64,000 bases of DNA from contig JAWZYU010000025.1 of the NCBI GenBank assembly GCA_038380435.1, forward strand, positions 45,020,691 through 45,084,690, read 5' to 3'. The DNA is from Ryuthela nishihirai (lineage: Eukaryota > Arthropoda > Arachnida > Araneae > Heptathelidae). This document shows positions 22,244-32,512 of the stretch, one piece after another; positions within the stretch are counted from its first letter, which is position 1; every line of letters starts with the position of its first letter. The translations under genes and the position numbers were made by a program. Under the pieces are notes generated by a model that did no database searches, was not told the DNA's origin, and saw only the letters and a list, made by a program, of their open reading frames with translations.

Positions 22244-23147
22244 CGAGGGAAGTTTAAACATAAACGAGAATTTGATTCTAAAAAGTTGATTCAGAACAAA
22301 ACAGAACAATCATACATACTGTTTTTCAACGTAGCTCCTGTTAACTGCAATGCACTAATTCCAACGTTCTGGAATCTCTTACTTCCAGTTTCAAAGAAGG
22401 TTGGATGCTTGGAAATCCAACTTTGCACAGCTGTAATGACCACCTCATTGTCTCGGAATCTCTTGCCCCCTAAAAACTCCTTCATCTGTTCAAACAAATG
22501 GAAATCGGATGGAGTCAAGTCGGTCTATACTGTGGATGAGGCCGTACATCCCACTTCAACTTCCGTAGTCTCTTCATCGATAAAGCGGCGGTATGAGGAC
22601 GAGCGTTGTCATTGTGCTCCGGTGACAGAAGTCGTTGAAACCACCTTGCGCTCACTTTATTTCATTTCAGATCGTTGTGTACAATTTCTTCAACGCTCCT
22701 TACACTAATTCCAGCTCCGTGAGAGTTCACGAAAAGTTATCCAACAATTGTCTAGAATACGTTCCTCAATTCTGACAACATTGTCTTGAGTGACAAAGGT
22801 TCTTGGTCTCCGAGCTTGAGGGTCATTTTCGACACGGTCTCGTCCTTCTCTAAATGATTTGGCCCACCTGTACACCATTTCCTGTAAACAAACAATCTTT
22901 CCCAAACTGGCTCGAAGCTTAGTAAAGATTTCGGAAGGAATGACACCTACCTTCGTGAGAAATTTTATAATTATGTGCTGCGCAACACTGCTGTGTACTT
23001 CTTGGTCCAACACCTTGAGTGCAATTGACTGATGATGTGGAGGTGGGCATGATTAGTGTTGCAAGTTTGACATATCTTTACTTGCCAATCACAAAAGTTG
23101 ATTTGGGCTCGAATGGTAACTAAATTCTCGTTTATATTTGAACACCC
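22244..23147 (-). mobile_element. mariner-like element with internal deletion
   Basis: The ends form an imperfect inverted repeat sharing ATAAACGAGAATTT (left at 22262, right complement at 23121-23134) next to TA (22242-22243 and 23148-23149). About 0.9 kb, shorter than the usual 1.3 kb. It sits directly after the RTE copy 2 tail. Confidence 0.83.
22291..23013 (-). pseudogene. mariner transposase, lacking first catalytic region
   Basis: The N-terminal HTH part is at 22705-23013 (VYRWAKSFREGRDRVENDPQARRPRT). The C-terminal part is at 22291-22518 (TPSDFHLFEQMKEFLGGKRF). Between them, in other frames near 22560-22620, DNARPHTAA (second catalytic Asp) follows almost directly after the end of the DNA-binding half. 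The stretch that normally holds the first Asp is therefore deleted. Non-functional. Confidence 0.84.
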
Positions 23148-23149
23148 TA

Positions 23150-23784
23150 AGTATTTGTATATTTTTAACTTTTATTTACAAAGCGGATACTAGAGAAAAT
23201 AATCAGGAAAACATAAAATTATGCTGCGACCAATTTATTTCGAAATCTGTCAGTGATAAGTTATGGTTTATTACAGATAATTGTTACTGTATAAAAATCG
23301 TTAGAAAAATATAGAATAACAAGATATAAGGATAAAAAAATTTTATACGTAAAACCTTCTTTTTTTTCGGAAATAGATTTAAAGTGCACAAAAATAAATC
23401 GAATGACCACAGAAAAGTAGGAAAAGCTACATACCTAAGTTACTTACCTTTCGTTGTTCGTTTCTCTTAACTTTATGTAAGGAGTTCTGATTTCTCCTCA
23501 AGTTAAGTGCCATTGTTCTGACTTCTCTTATGAAATGCGAAAATAACAAAACCGAAAATGTTGATCAACCCTGTAATGCTCATAGCTTCTGGAAACTGCT
23601 TCAAGCAGAAGATTTGCAAGGAATGGCCTAAACTGAAAAGTTTGGATAGATTTAAGGATCTGCCAGAGACAGCATAGTTCGTGCAGAACCCTTTCTTTTA
23701 TTCTAGGAAGGACACCTAAACCCTACTTTGTTATTTGGTCAAAGATCTTAGCTCTCGCTTACGTGAAAAATATTTCAGTGGCCA
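23150..23784. other. AT-rich spacer
   Basis: No gene, repeat or RNA was recognised. Confidence 0.5.
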
Positions 23785-24850
23785 GAAATACCACGCCCAG
23801 CACCTAACGTCCGACCCCGCCTTCTCGAGGTGCAGACCGTTAGTACCTTTCAAAAGAGATATTCTCTTTTGGAAAGGAACAGAAGGGAAGGGCTTGTCAG
23901 ATCAGTTTTGTCTATTGATCTGGTTATCCATGGCCACTTTTTTCTCTTTTTTTTTCTGCTCTACTGAGGAATGGTCAACTTCACAGAGTCCTAGTGCTCA
24001 CCATTTATACCCACTAACTTAGACTGGCTTACGGCTTTGAGTTTGATTATGGATCCTGGACTTGCTACACTGGTGGCCCTCTGTTGAGGGAGAATCTGCC
24101 GCTGCGTTTTCTGTTAGGCAGGGGATACTTTATATCAGCTGGTGAATAATCCTGATCAGAGGCCATCGCAAGTACCTGAACCTCACTTAGCTAGTTGGGA
24201 TCGTCAAGCCTAAACTGGAGTAATGTGTCTCAGGCAGCTCTATGGCTCTTGAAAAGGTCCACTTGAAAATGTGGTGCCTGAATTTCCTACCAGAACGGGT
24301 AGCTTCTGCTTTTAGAGGGGGAGGAACAGGTTTTTGCCTCATGCCTGCGATCAGGGGGTTGTTTGATATTGTTGGCCCTACCTCTCTCTAAAAAAACCTA
24401 GTTTTTTTTTTTAAATCCTACTAATAATTTTTTCTCTGCAGGTACATGGAATGTGATGACGTTGCATAGAGATTATTCTCTTCATGTCCTCACACAGGAA
24501 TTCCAGCGTCATAACCTAGATCTTCTAGGCTTCCAAAAGACCACATGGACAGGTAAAGATCAGAACTCCAAAATAATTTTAAATTTCTCTTTTCAGGAAG
24601 GGAGGATGGAAAGCATATCCAAGGTGTAGGTTTGCTTTTCATAAGACACGCCAGTGATGTTCTTCTAGGTTATGACTACATTAATTAAAGAATTCTTACA
24701 TCTAAATTTAAAACAAAAATTAAAGACTTCAATGTCATCTGTTGTAATGCCCCCACAGAGGACTCTGATGAGAACGAGAAGGATACGTTTTGCAGACAAC
24801 TTCAGGATATTTTGAATTCTGTCAAGAAACTGAATATTTCTCATGTTTTT
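23785..24850 (+). mobile_element. RTE-like LINE, copy 3, degraded 5' part
   Basis: The leader (CCGCCTTCTCGAGGTGCAGACC) and the first half of the endonuclease can be followed to TTTTGAATTCTGTCAAGAAA at about 24810-24829, after which similarity stops. It is more diverged than copies 2 and 5 and carries many stops, so it is an older insertion lacking RT and tail. Confidence 0.75.
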
Positions 24851-26070
24851 GCTTCATTATTTTGATGCTAATTACACGAAGGATTGTATTCAAAGGAGTT
24901 CGGAGAGGAGAGTATTCCTAGTTTACTGAGAGTAAACTTCAAATTATGCATCTGCCAAAGTCAGTGTAGATTTAATTACAGTTTCTGAAATAATGAATAA
25001 ATTTCTATAATATATAAAAGAAAACGTTTTCCTAAACTGGAAAATCATCCAAGCCCAAACGACTTGGAATGATTTTGCCATAATGCAGCTTCTGAAACCA
25101 TCTAGTTACAAAGCTCTATCTCCCTTCACCAATGAACAAAAACATCGCCAAATCTTAAAGATTTCGATATCCGAAGCGTGTAGCAATATATCAATCATAT
25201 ATATTTCGATGTACAGAAAGTTATTAAAATACAGCTGAAAAAACAATAAAAAAAATTAGATTTATATTTATTGATTGACGTCTAGCAATGGGAGGACGTA
25301 CCTAAAAGTTTAGTACTTGTATGTTTTAAATTCCTCCATAAAAACCTTATTATGGAATCAAATACAAATCTTTCAATTATATGAAATTTTGCTGCCTCGA
25401 GGCGCTCGCTTCGTCGCCTCGCCTCACGCCACGGAGTTTTTATTTCTGTTATCGTTATCATAAATTCCTATGAATGCCAACCCTGGAGATTAATTTTTTC
25501 CAGCTTTTGTAACTCTTTAAATACCGAACGAATATTGCAGAAAAATCACGATTTAAAAACATTAAATCTTAATTTAATCTTTTTTAAATCTCTAGCGACA
25601 TTTTCCTATAAATTACTTATACTCGTACTAAGTTATTACTAAGTTACTAATATCAAGGCATAAGAGGCGAAAATAGCATAACTTTTTTGAACGTTAATAT
25701 TATTATCGTTCTAGTGGCATCGGATCTCTCCTGTATTCTTCGATCTACTCCTAAGGAAGTGTGGCATTTCTTTCCAAGGGATTCCCTCATAACTCCCAGG
25801 AGAAAACGTTTCCATCAATGGCAGCTAACTTTAGAGTAGCCTATAAATTATGTAATACAAGAGGTTAGTGATTCTGTTGCGTTGCATGGGGGATCAGTTA
25901 CGTAATGTACTTATTCCATAAATTAGACATTTTTTCCTGTTATTCAGTGACAAATAAAAATCCTTGTTACCGGAGAAGTAAGGATTTTTACTTCGTTACA
26001 GCAGAGGGATTCGGTCGCGCACGAGTCACTTGTCAAAATTCTTCGATAAGGATTATTATGCTATTTTTAA
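24851..26070. other. Gene-poor spacer with a CG-rich patch
   Basis: AT-rich apart from 25393-25435 (CCTCGAGGCGCTCGCTTCGT...), which is locally CpG-rich. It also holds one half of a 38-bp duplication (25990-26027). No supported gene. It may lie within intron 1 of the gene suggested by the exon at 26633-26761. Confidence 0.45.
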
Positions 26071-26349
26071 TATGCAGGTGTAATAATATGCTTTGTGTAA
26101 TATGCAGGTGTAATAATATGCTTTGTGTAATATGCAGGTGTAATAATATGCTTTGTGTAATATGCAGGTGTAATAATATGCTTTGTGTAATATGCAGGTG
26201 TGATAATATGCTTTGTGTAATATGCAGGTGTAATAATATGCTTTGTGTAATATGCAGGTGTAATAATATGCTTTGTGTAATATGCAGGTGTAATAATATG
26301 CTTTGTATAATATGCAGGTATAATAATATGCTTTATGTAATATGCAGGG
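26071..26349 (+). repeat. 30-bp minisatellite, about nine copies
   Basis: The unit TATGCAGGTGTAATAATATG plus CTTTGTGTAA is repeated at an exact 30-bp period from 26071, with single-base variants in copies 5, 8 and 9 and a partial last copy. Because 30 is a multiple of three, the frame stays open and gives a 10-residue repeat (CRCNNMLCVI). Nothing suggests that this is a protein gene. Confidence 0.95.
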
Positions 26350-26632
26350 TAGAATTCCTAGACAAATGTTGCGTAATTAGTAGGGAGTTCTTTCATAGGG
26401 AGAATATTCGCTAAAACAGATTATGTAATTTATGGACGACTCCTCTGCGTTAGATCAACTGATGATCGTCAAGAAGTCGTGTGTTCGTGTCGCACTCAGA
26501 AGCAATTTTTAAAGTAACTTAAAAATTATTTTACGTTAAATTCGAACCTCAGACTTATTCACAAAAGAGTGAAATGCGATGAGAACCACAGAGGGCTGGC
26601 TACATTTCATTTGTGTGAATAAAAGTTCTTAC

Positions 26633-26761
26633 CTGTGAAGCGACCATGACAGATCCTCTCTTAGGAAGCACACACGGCAGGTAGAGTCTGTAGAGAAGAA
26701 AGCAGCAGACGAGAGCAATTGCTCCGTAGGGCAAGCACTTCCTCGTCCATCTGTCGCTCAT
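26633..26761 (-). CDS. Candidate first coding exon of a host gene (signal-anchor protein)
   Basis: From ATG at 26761 the minus strand is open for exactly 43 codons and then meets CAG|GTAAGA, a strong splice donor (GT at 26632-26631), giving a phase-0 intron. An in-frame TGA lies four codons upstream of the ATG, which supports this start. The peptide has a short charged N terminus (MSDRWTRK) and then a hydrophobic run, AIALVCCFLLYRLYLPCVL (residues 14-32), fitting a signal peptide or type II signal anchor as in ER/Golgi membrane enzymes. It ends KRGSVMVASQ. The local sequence is richer in GC than its surroundings. No family is recognised and the downstream exons are not found in the window. 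Confidence 0.5.
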
Positions 26762-27807
26762 TCCGCCAAGTCACGAGCAGCGCAAACGAATCGCTTCGAC
26801 GTCGACCAGATCCTCTTCGTTACTGCAGAGTGATTCGGTCGCGCACGAGCCAGGAGCTTAGTTTCCCTCAACTTCGAACTACGTCATGGCGAGGCTCTTT
26901 TCGCTGAAAGCAATTAACCGGCAGATGAGACCGACTTCGATTATCAGCTGCTTCCTCTGTTGAGGGAGATCGCCACTTCTTAAGCTCTTTCCGTCTAGAG
27001 AGTCGAAAATAACAAACTTTTCCGAATTGTTGACGAGTTTGAATTTTACTTTCGAAAACCGCTAATTGGAAGGAGATGAAAATGAAACATTTTGGCGTCG
27101 TTCTGCGAAATTCTGACAAGACGCAAAAATCATCAGTTAAGAATCTGATGAATGTCAATGGGGATGAATATTTGTTGCTTCTCTGTCTTTTGACTTTATC
27201 AAAACAGGCCTTTGCGCAGCACGGAATCAATCTTCCTCTTTTACAGCAACTCTTTATCCTAAAGGACTCTACGAAAATTCAAAATTTCAGACGAAACGCT
27301 CTTTTAGAGCAAAGTGTAGATGAATTTGGTGTAAGATGCAGCAATCATAAAGTACTCTTTCAGTAACCGAGATATTTCTGAGGCATTGTGCACCTCTAAA
27401 ACTTCGCCATATGGGGTACCTGATCGTGTCAGTCTTCTCATACTCACAGCAATGTTATCGCAAGGAAAACAGCGAAACGACAGAGCTCACTCAAAACACA
27501 AATTTGTTCCTCAGAGATGAAAGAAACATTAGGCAAAAGCAAATACCTAACGGAACCGAAATCTGGCAGCCTGTATAACAGCTTGGCGGGAGATTCTCGT
27601 GGCCACATGACAGCTATCTCTTTTGGCGGAAAGCACAGACCAGTGAGCCGAACGGCTGCACCACGACTGCCAAGATTGAGCCTCGAGATGGGAAGATATC
27701 ATCGCAGCGCCTCCCAGTGGAGATCTCTGCAACTGGCGGAGAACAGCGCAACACAACAAAAACTATTTTCTTCTCATATTTCAACACGTTTCCTGCCTTT
27801 AATGGGA
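26762..27807. other. Possible promoter-side region of the 26633 exon
   Basis: Moderately GC-rich to about 27000, lying upstream of the candidate minus-strand exon. It contains the second half of the 38-bp duplication (26815-26852). Plus- and minus-strand open frames here (for example 26868-27230 minus, 27517-27852 plus) have no recognised domain. No core promoter element can be fixed by eye. Confidence 0.35.
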
Positions 27808-28470
27808 CGGGGGGTGGCTCAGTCGGTAGCGCGCCAGGCTCGTAATCTGTAGTTCCCAGGTTCGAGTCCCAGCTGGGTCAGTGTTGAGATTTATCTCCGC
27901 AAAATTTCCCCGCCCTGCCCACGGTCAGTAGGGGACACCGATGGGCTTGGAAAGGCCGTCGTCCATCGGATGGGACGTTAAGCCGTGGCCCCGTGTGCGG
28001 GAGAGCCATACCCTGTGCACGTTAAAGAACACGCTGGATGGCCTTGACGGGAGGTTACCATCTGTCTCCCAACAGCTGTTCCAGTGGGTCCCCTCCCCCA
28101 ACCTTCTCTGAGCCTTCGGGGTCCTTGTGGCCTGCCATTTAGCCCATGGCCCCAACCTTCTCTGAGCCTTCGGGGTCTTTGTGGCCTGGCCATTTAGCCC
28201 ATGGTGTGCAAAAAAGTGCCGCTCAGAGGTAAAACAACCCAACCTTAAAGAACACGCTGGATGGCCTTGACGGGAGGCTACCATCTGTCTCCCAACAGTT
28301 GTTCCAGTGGGTCCCCTCCCCCAACCTTCTCTGAGCCTTCGGGGTCCTTGTGGCCTGCCATTTAGCCCATGGCCCCAACCTTCTCTGAGCCTTCGGGGTC
28401 CTTGTGGCCTGGCCATTTAGCCCATGGTGTGCAAAAAAGTGCCGCTCAGAGGTAAAACAATCCAATCCTG
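27808..28470 (+). mobile_element. SINE family A, full length with duplicated 3' half
   Basis: The tRNA-like head is at about 27814-27882 (A box GTGGCTCAGTCGG, B box GGTTCGAGTCCC), followed by the body with CCATCGGATGGGACGTTAAG. The 3' half from TTAAAGAACACGCTGG is tandemly duplicated (28022 and 28245, period 223). Inside each copy a 54-bp block (AACCTTCTCTGAGCCTTCGG) is itself doubled. The minus-strand frames with repeated RRLREGWG are these duplications translated. Confidence 0.92.
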
Positions 28471-29324
28471 CCTTTAATCCCAAGCAACTCTTGTTATATA
28501 TCAGCAAAGGTAGCAGCTGAAATGTTCATTCATTCTTAACTTATTCAGGATGGCATAGTTAATGATATTCATTTTTACGCTTTCATCCTAGTGGATGGGA
28601 TAGAAACGCCCCTCTGTGATCGTTTATCGTTCGAGACTCCTGTCTCTGCTCCTAGTCCATCGATGTCACCTTTCGCACAAGTGAAGAGAGAGAAAGCGAG
28701 CAAAAGTCTCGGAGCAAGGAGACTTCAAACAGGAAACTGCAGATCACGGGAATAACTTCATTTTTTTTTTCATTACATTGTAAATAAAGCGAAACCTTAT
28801 TCAATACCTTCAAAAATGTTTTTAATTTATGAAATCCTCCCAAATATTCGTTTTTGGCAAAGCATACGAAGAAATACACAAATAAACGTCATGCAAATGG
28901 GAATTTCATTAAAGAATGGAAATTAAATCTCATTCGAGTCGAGGAAACAATCGTTGCAACAGAAACAAACAAAAACATTAAAAGACTTTCTCTTCTCCGA
29001 CATTCTCTTTTCTCAATTAATATTGTTCTCCTTTTTTCACTGCTGTCGAATTGATTAAATCATAAAAAATGATAGATTTTGTTCTATTAATTAATCAATT
29101 ATTAATAATAAAAAAGTTAAAGAATTGCATTTCTTTTACCATTGAACAAGTTTCCCAATTAATTTTTTTATATCGATATAAAATAAAAATGATTTGAAAT
29201 GTTCTCGAACCCTTAAAATACTGGAAGATTTTCTAATAATTTTTAAACATAGAGTTTTATGGAAAGTTTTTTGGTTATTGTGGAGTACATTTCTCTAATT
29301 CACTACCTTATTAGGTTGAATAAA
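28471..29324. other. AT-rich spacer
   Basis: No gene or repeat family was recognised. Short open frames only. Confidence 0.5.
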
Positions 29325-29529
29325 GCCGTCCCATGGCCGAGTGGTTAGCACGCTCTGGCTACTGATCTAAGGGACCTGGGTTCGAGCCCCGGGTAAGGCA
29401 TGGTTGTGCGTGTTGTTTTTCTGCTGAGGCTTGCCATCCTCACAGACCTTCTACTGTGGCATATAAACTGACAGGCTCCTGAGAGACCTCTGTGGCAAGC
29501 AGCTGCTTGAGGGGGTATTTATTTTATTT
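29325..29529 (+). mobile_element. SINE family B, full length
   Basis: The head has the A-box region TGGCCGAGTGGTTAGCACG and the B box GGGTTCGAGCCC, then the family B body and the GAGGGGGTATTTATT tail. It is followed at once by a family M fragment. Confidence 0.88.
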
Positions 29530-29698
29530 ACATTGGATCGTATGAGCTCACAAAAACCTGGATCGTGTGGGCCCACTCATAGAAATATTGAGCGTGTGCA
29601 GTTACCGTTCACAGCAAACTGGAGCGTGTGCAGTAACTGCACACGCTCCAGTTTGCTGTGAACGGTAACTGGAGCGTGTACAGTTGCTGTACACGTTC
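29530..29698 (-). mobile_element. Family M internal fragment between two SINE-B pieces
   Basis: Carries the ATTGGATCGTATGAGCTCAC phrase, the 69-bp hairpin (29601-29669) and half of the 33-bp hairpin, but no terminal CAGTCGCTC. It therefore probably arrived by recombination or truncation rather than as a clean insertion. Confidence 0.75.
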
Positions 29699-29810
29699 CT
29701 GAGGTCCTGCCATCCTCTCAGACTTTCTACTGTGGCATATAAACTGACAGGCTCCTGTCAGACCTCTGTGGCAAGCAGCTGCTTGAGGGGGTATTTATTT
29801 ATTTTTTAGT
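29699..29810 (+). mobile_element. SINE family B body and tail, headless
   Basis: Begins CTGAGGTCCTGCCATCC, the point just after the head in full copies, and runs through GACAGGCTCCTGTCAG to GAGGGGGTATTTATTT. Confidence 0.85.
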
Positions 29811-29925
29811 TTTATAAGGTTGAACAAACTAATAATAAAATTATGTTTAAAAACGGATTGGACATGGGAATTTACTGTAAATGAATTCATTAGTCTCAAG
29901 TAGAGTCACTTTTATTTTTTTTTCC

Positions 29926-30081
29926 GTTGTCGAGTGGTTAGCGCGCTTGGCTACTGCTCAAAGGGACCTGGGTTCGAGCCCCCGGATAAGGCAGAGGATG
30001 TTTGTGCTATTTTTCTTCTGAGATCCCGCCATCCTCACAGACCTTGTGCTTGTGGCGTATAAACTGACAGGCTCCTGTCAG
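29926..30081 (+). mobile_element. SINE family B, truncated at 3' end
   Basis: The head (GTCGAGTGGTTAGCGCGC, B box GGGTTCGAGCCC) and body run to CAGGCTCCTGTCAG, where the sequence switches abruptly to the ACGCCG-type minisatellite. Confidence 0.82.
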
Positions 30082-30255
30082 AATATCACAACGAAACGCG
30101 ACGGAAAAGTACCGACGACAAAAATGTCGAAGGTGCACTTCGTCGACGACTGAAATGCCAACAGTGCAATTCCCCGACAGAAAAAACGCCGTCGCGACAT
30201 AACGCCAAAAACAAAAAAGATGTCGCAACATTTCGCCAAAAACTCCAAATGCCGG
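30082..30255 (-). repeat. ACGCC-type degenerate minisatellite, locus 1
   Basis: A-rich, CpG-containing units (ACGAAACGCGACGG, AAAACGCCGTCGCGACAT, AACGCCAAAAAC) resembling the array at 40640-40880. It continues briefly after the family M insertion at 31292 (AAAATGCGCCGACATTAA). Confidence 0.6.
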
Positions 30256-30257
30256 TA

Positions 30258-31289
30258 CAGTCGCTCAAAAAAGTATCCGAACACTATGGTTGATTACAGA
30301 ATTCAGAAAAATTATCTGGAGCGTGTACAGCAACTATACACGCTCCAGTTACCGTTCACAGCAAACTGGAACGTGTGCAGTTACTGCACACGCTCCAGTT
30401 TGCTGTGAACGGTAACTGCACACGCTCAATATTTCCGTGAGTGAGCCCACACGATCTAGTATCAAAATAATATGACCACCTACAGTCGCTCAAAAAAGTA
30501 TCCGAACACCATGGTTGATTACAGAATTCAGAAAAAATATCTGGCAACGAGTTTTTTTAGAAATTAGTGATCTGGCAACCTTCGTGTCACGTGATTACAG
30601 AATTCAGAAAAAATATCTGGAGCGTGTACAGCAACTGTACACGCTCCAGTTACCGTTCACAGCAAACTGGAGCGTGTGCTGTTATTGCACACGTCCAGTT
30701 TGCTGTGAACGGTAACTGCACACGCTCAATATTTTCGTGAGTGAGCCCACACGATCTAGTATCAAAATAATATGACCACCTACAGTCGCTCAAAAAAATA
30801 TCCGAACACTATGGTCGATTACAGAATTTAGAAAGATATCTGGCAACTATTTTTTTAGAAATTAGTGATCTGGCAAACTTCGTGTCACGTGATTACAGAA
30901 TTCAGGAAAAATATCTGGAGGGTGTACAGCAGTTATGCAGTTACCGTTCACAAGAAACTGGAGCGTGTGCAGTTACTGCACACGCTCCAGTTTGCTGTGA
31001 ACGGTAACTGCACACGCTCAATATTTCCGTGAGTGAGCCCACACGATCTAGTATCAAAATAATATGACCACCTACAGTCGCTCAAAAAAGTATCCGAACA
31101 CCATGGTTGATTACAGAATTCAGAAAAAATATCTGGCAACGATTTTTTTTAGAAATTAGTGATCTGGCAACCTTTGTGTCACGTGACACGAAGGTTGCCA
31201 GATCACTAATTTATAAAAAAAATAGTTGCCAGATATTTTTCTAAATTCTGTAATCGGCCATAGTGTTCGGATATTTTTTTGAGCGACAG
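30258..31289. mobile_element. Family M, four-unit tandem copy
   Basis: A single TA-flanked element (TA at 30256-30257 and 31290-31291) whose left end CAGTCGCTCAAAAAA recurs at about 30484, 30784 and 31076, each behind CCACCTA. One inverted end (GAGCGACAG) closes it. Unit lengths are roughly 226, 300 and 292 bp. The units hold the 33- and 69-bp hairpins, and the last contains the CACGTG-centred palindrome near 31181. Confidence 0.9.
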
Positions 31290-31419
31290 TACTTCAAAAT
31301 GCGCCGACATTAATACGTGTTGGAAGAAAAGCAACAATGAACTCTACTGTTATTAGAATTTACCAATGATATTAAATTAAATTACAATTTTCACTTTATA
31401 GTCTGTACATTCAGCAGCT

Positions 31420-31788
31420 TTGTTTTTAGAGATATTTGTTTAAAACATTTTACATAGGATAATTATAGATGAAATATTATGATTCGCACTTTCGGCATTC
31501 CTCAAAAGTTTAAATTCGCCCTTTAATGGTGAAAAAAGTTGAAAGTTTCAAAATTTCAAACGAATATTACAAAACGATATATTTATGTTAGAAATATGAA
31601 TTTTTGGTTTCTTGAAATTTTGGTGGTGGATAATTGAAAAATTCTTTTTGCATTTCATGAGTACTAAAATATTATGATTCCATTTTCAAATTTTTCAGAA
31701 GGTTTTCCGTTTTACTTTTTCACTCTTTAAATGTTAAATTCGAACTAATGAATGATTGGGGAAAATGAAAATAGTTCTATTCTATTAG
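31420..31788 (+). repeat. Unclassified repeat family U copy
   Basis: Shares with 39190-40545 the order ATATTATGATTCGCACTTTC, CTTTAATGGTGAAAAAAGTT, TTTCAAACGAATATTACAAA and GAAATTTTGGTGGTGG. No coding sequence. Confidence 0.65.
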
Positions 31789-31790
31789 TA

Positions 31791-32232
31791 TTGTCGCTCA
31801 AAAAAATATCCGAACACTATGGTCGATTACAGAATTTAGAAAAATATCTGGCAGCGATTTTTTTAGAAATTAGTGATCTGGCAACCTTCGTGTCACGTGA
31901 CACGAAAGTTGCCAGATCACTAATTTCTAAAAAAATCGCTGCCAGATATTTTTTCCGAATTCTGTAATCAACCATGGTTGTTCGGATACTTTTTTGAGCG
32001 ACTGTAGGTGGTCATATTATTTTGATACTAGATCGTGTGGGCTCACTCACGGAAATATTGAGCGTATGCAGTTACCGTTCACAGCAAACTGGAGCGTGTG
32101 CAGCTGGAGCAACTGCAAACTGGAGCAACTGCAAAATTGAGCGTCTGCAAACTGGAGCAGCAAACTGGAGCGTGTGCAGTAACTGCACACGCTCTAGTTT
32201 GCTGTGAACGGTAACTGGAGCGTGTACAGTTG
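31791..32232. mobile_element. Family M copy truncated by RTE copy 4
   Basis: 31791-32004 is a complete palindrome with both family M ends and arms of about 105 bp around CACGTG (31897-31902). After GAGCGACTG-TA the internal hairpin segment continues, with a scrambled block of CTGGAGCAACTGCAAA repeats (32101-32160). It stops at 32232, where the RTE 3' end begins. Confidence 0.85.
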
Positions 32233-32512
32233 CATCATCATTATCCACGAGCAGCCATGGGCTACGGAGGTCCAACCAGACCGTGCAATTTAGTTCTCCA
32301 AGCATATCTGTCCTAAGCTACATCTACTACATCTGGCCACACATTTTGCATACCAATTGTAAACACGATCCTGATTGACATTGTCTGCCCACCGCATCCT
32401 AGGTCTCCCACTCTTTCTGAGGCCTTTAGGCACAACGTTCACAAGCCTATTCGCTAATCTATAGGTATATCTAATATATCCACATCGCTATATTTAATAT
32501 ATCCATAATTAA

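Noticed and set aside
25905..26414. 169-codon ORF as a cysteine-repeat protein gene
   Set aside because: Most of it is the 30-bp minisatellite. The flanks show no domain or start context, so it is kept only as a finding.
27925..28507. Minus-strand repeat protein with RRLREGWG units
   Set aside because: It lies antisense to the duplicated SINE-A tail. The repeats in the peptide are those of the DNA.
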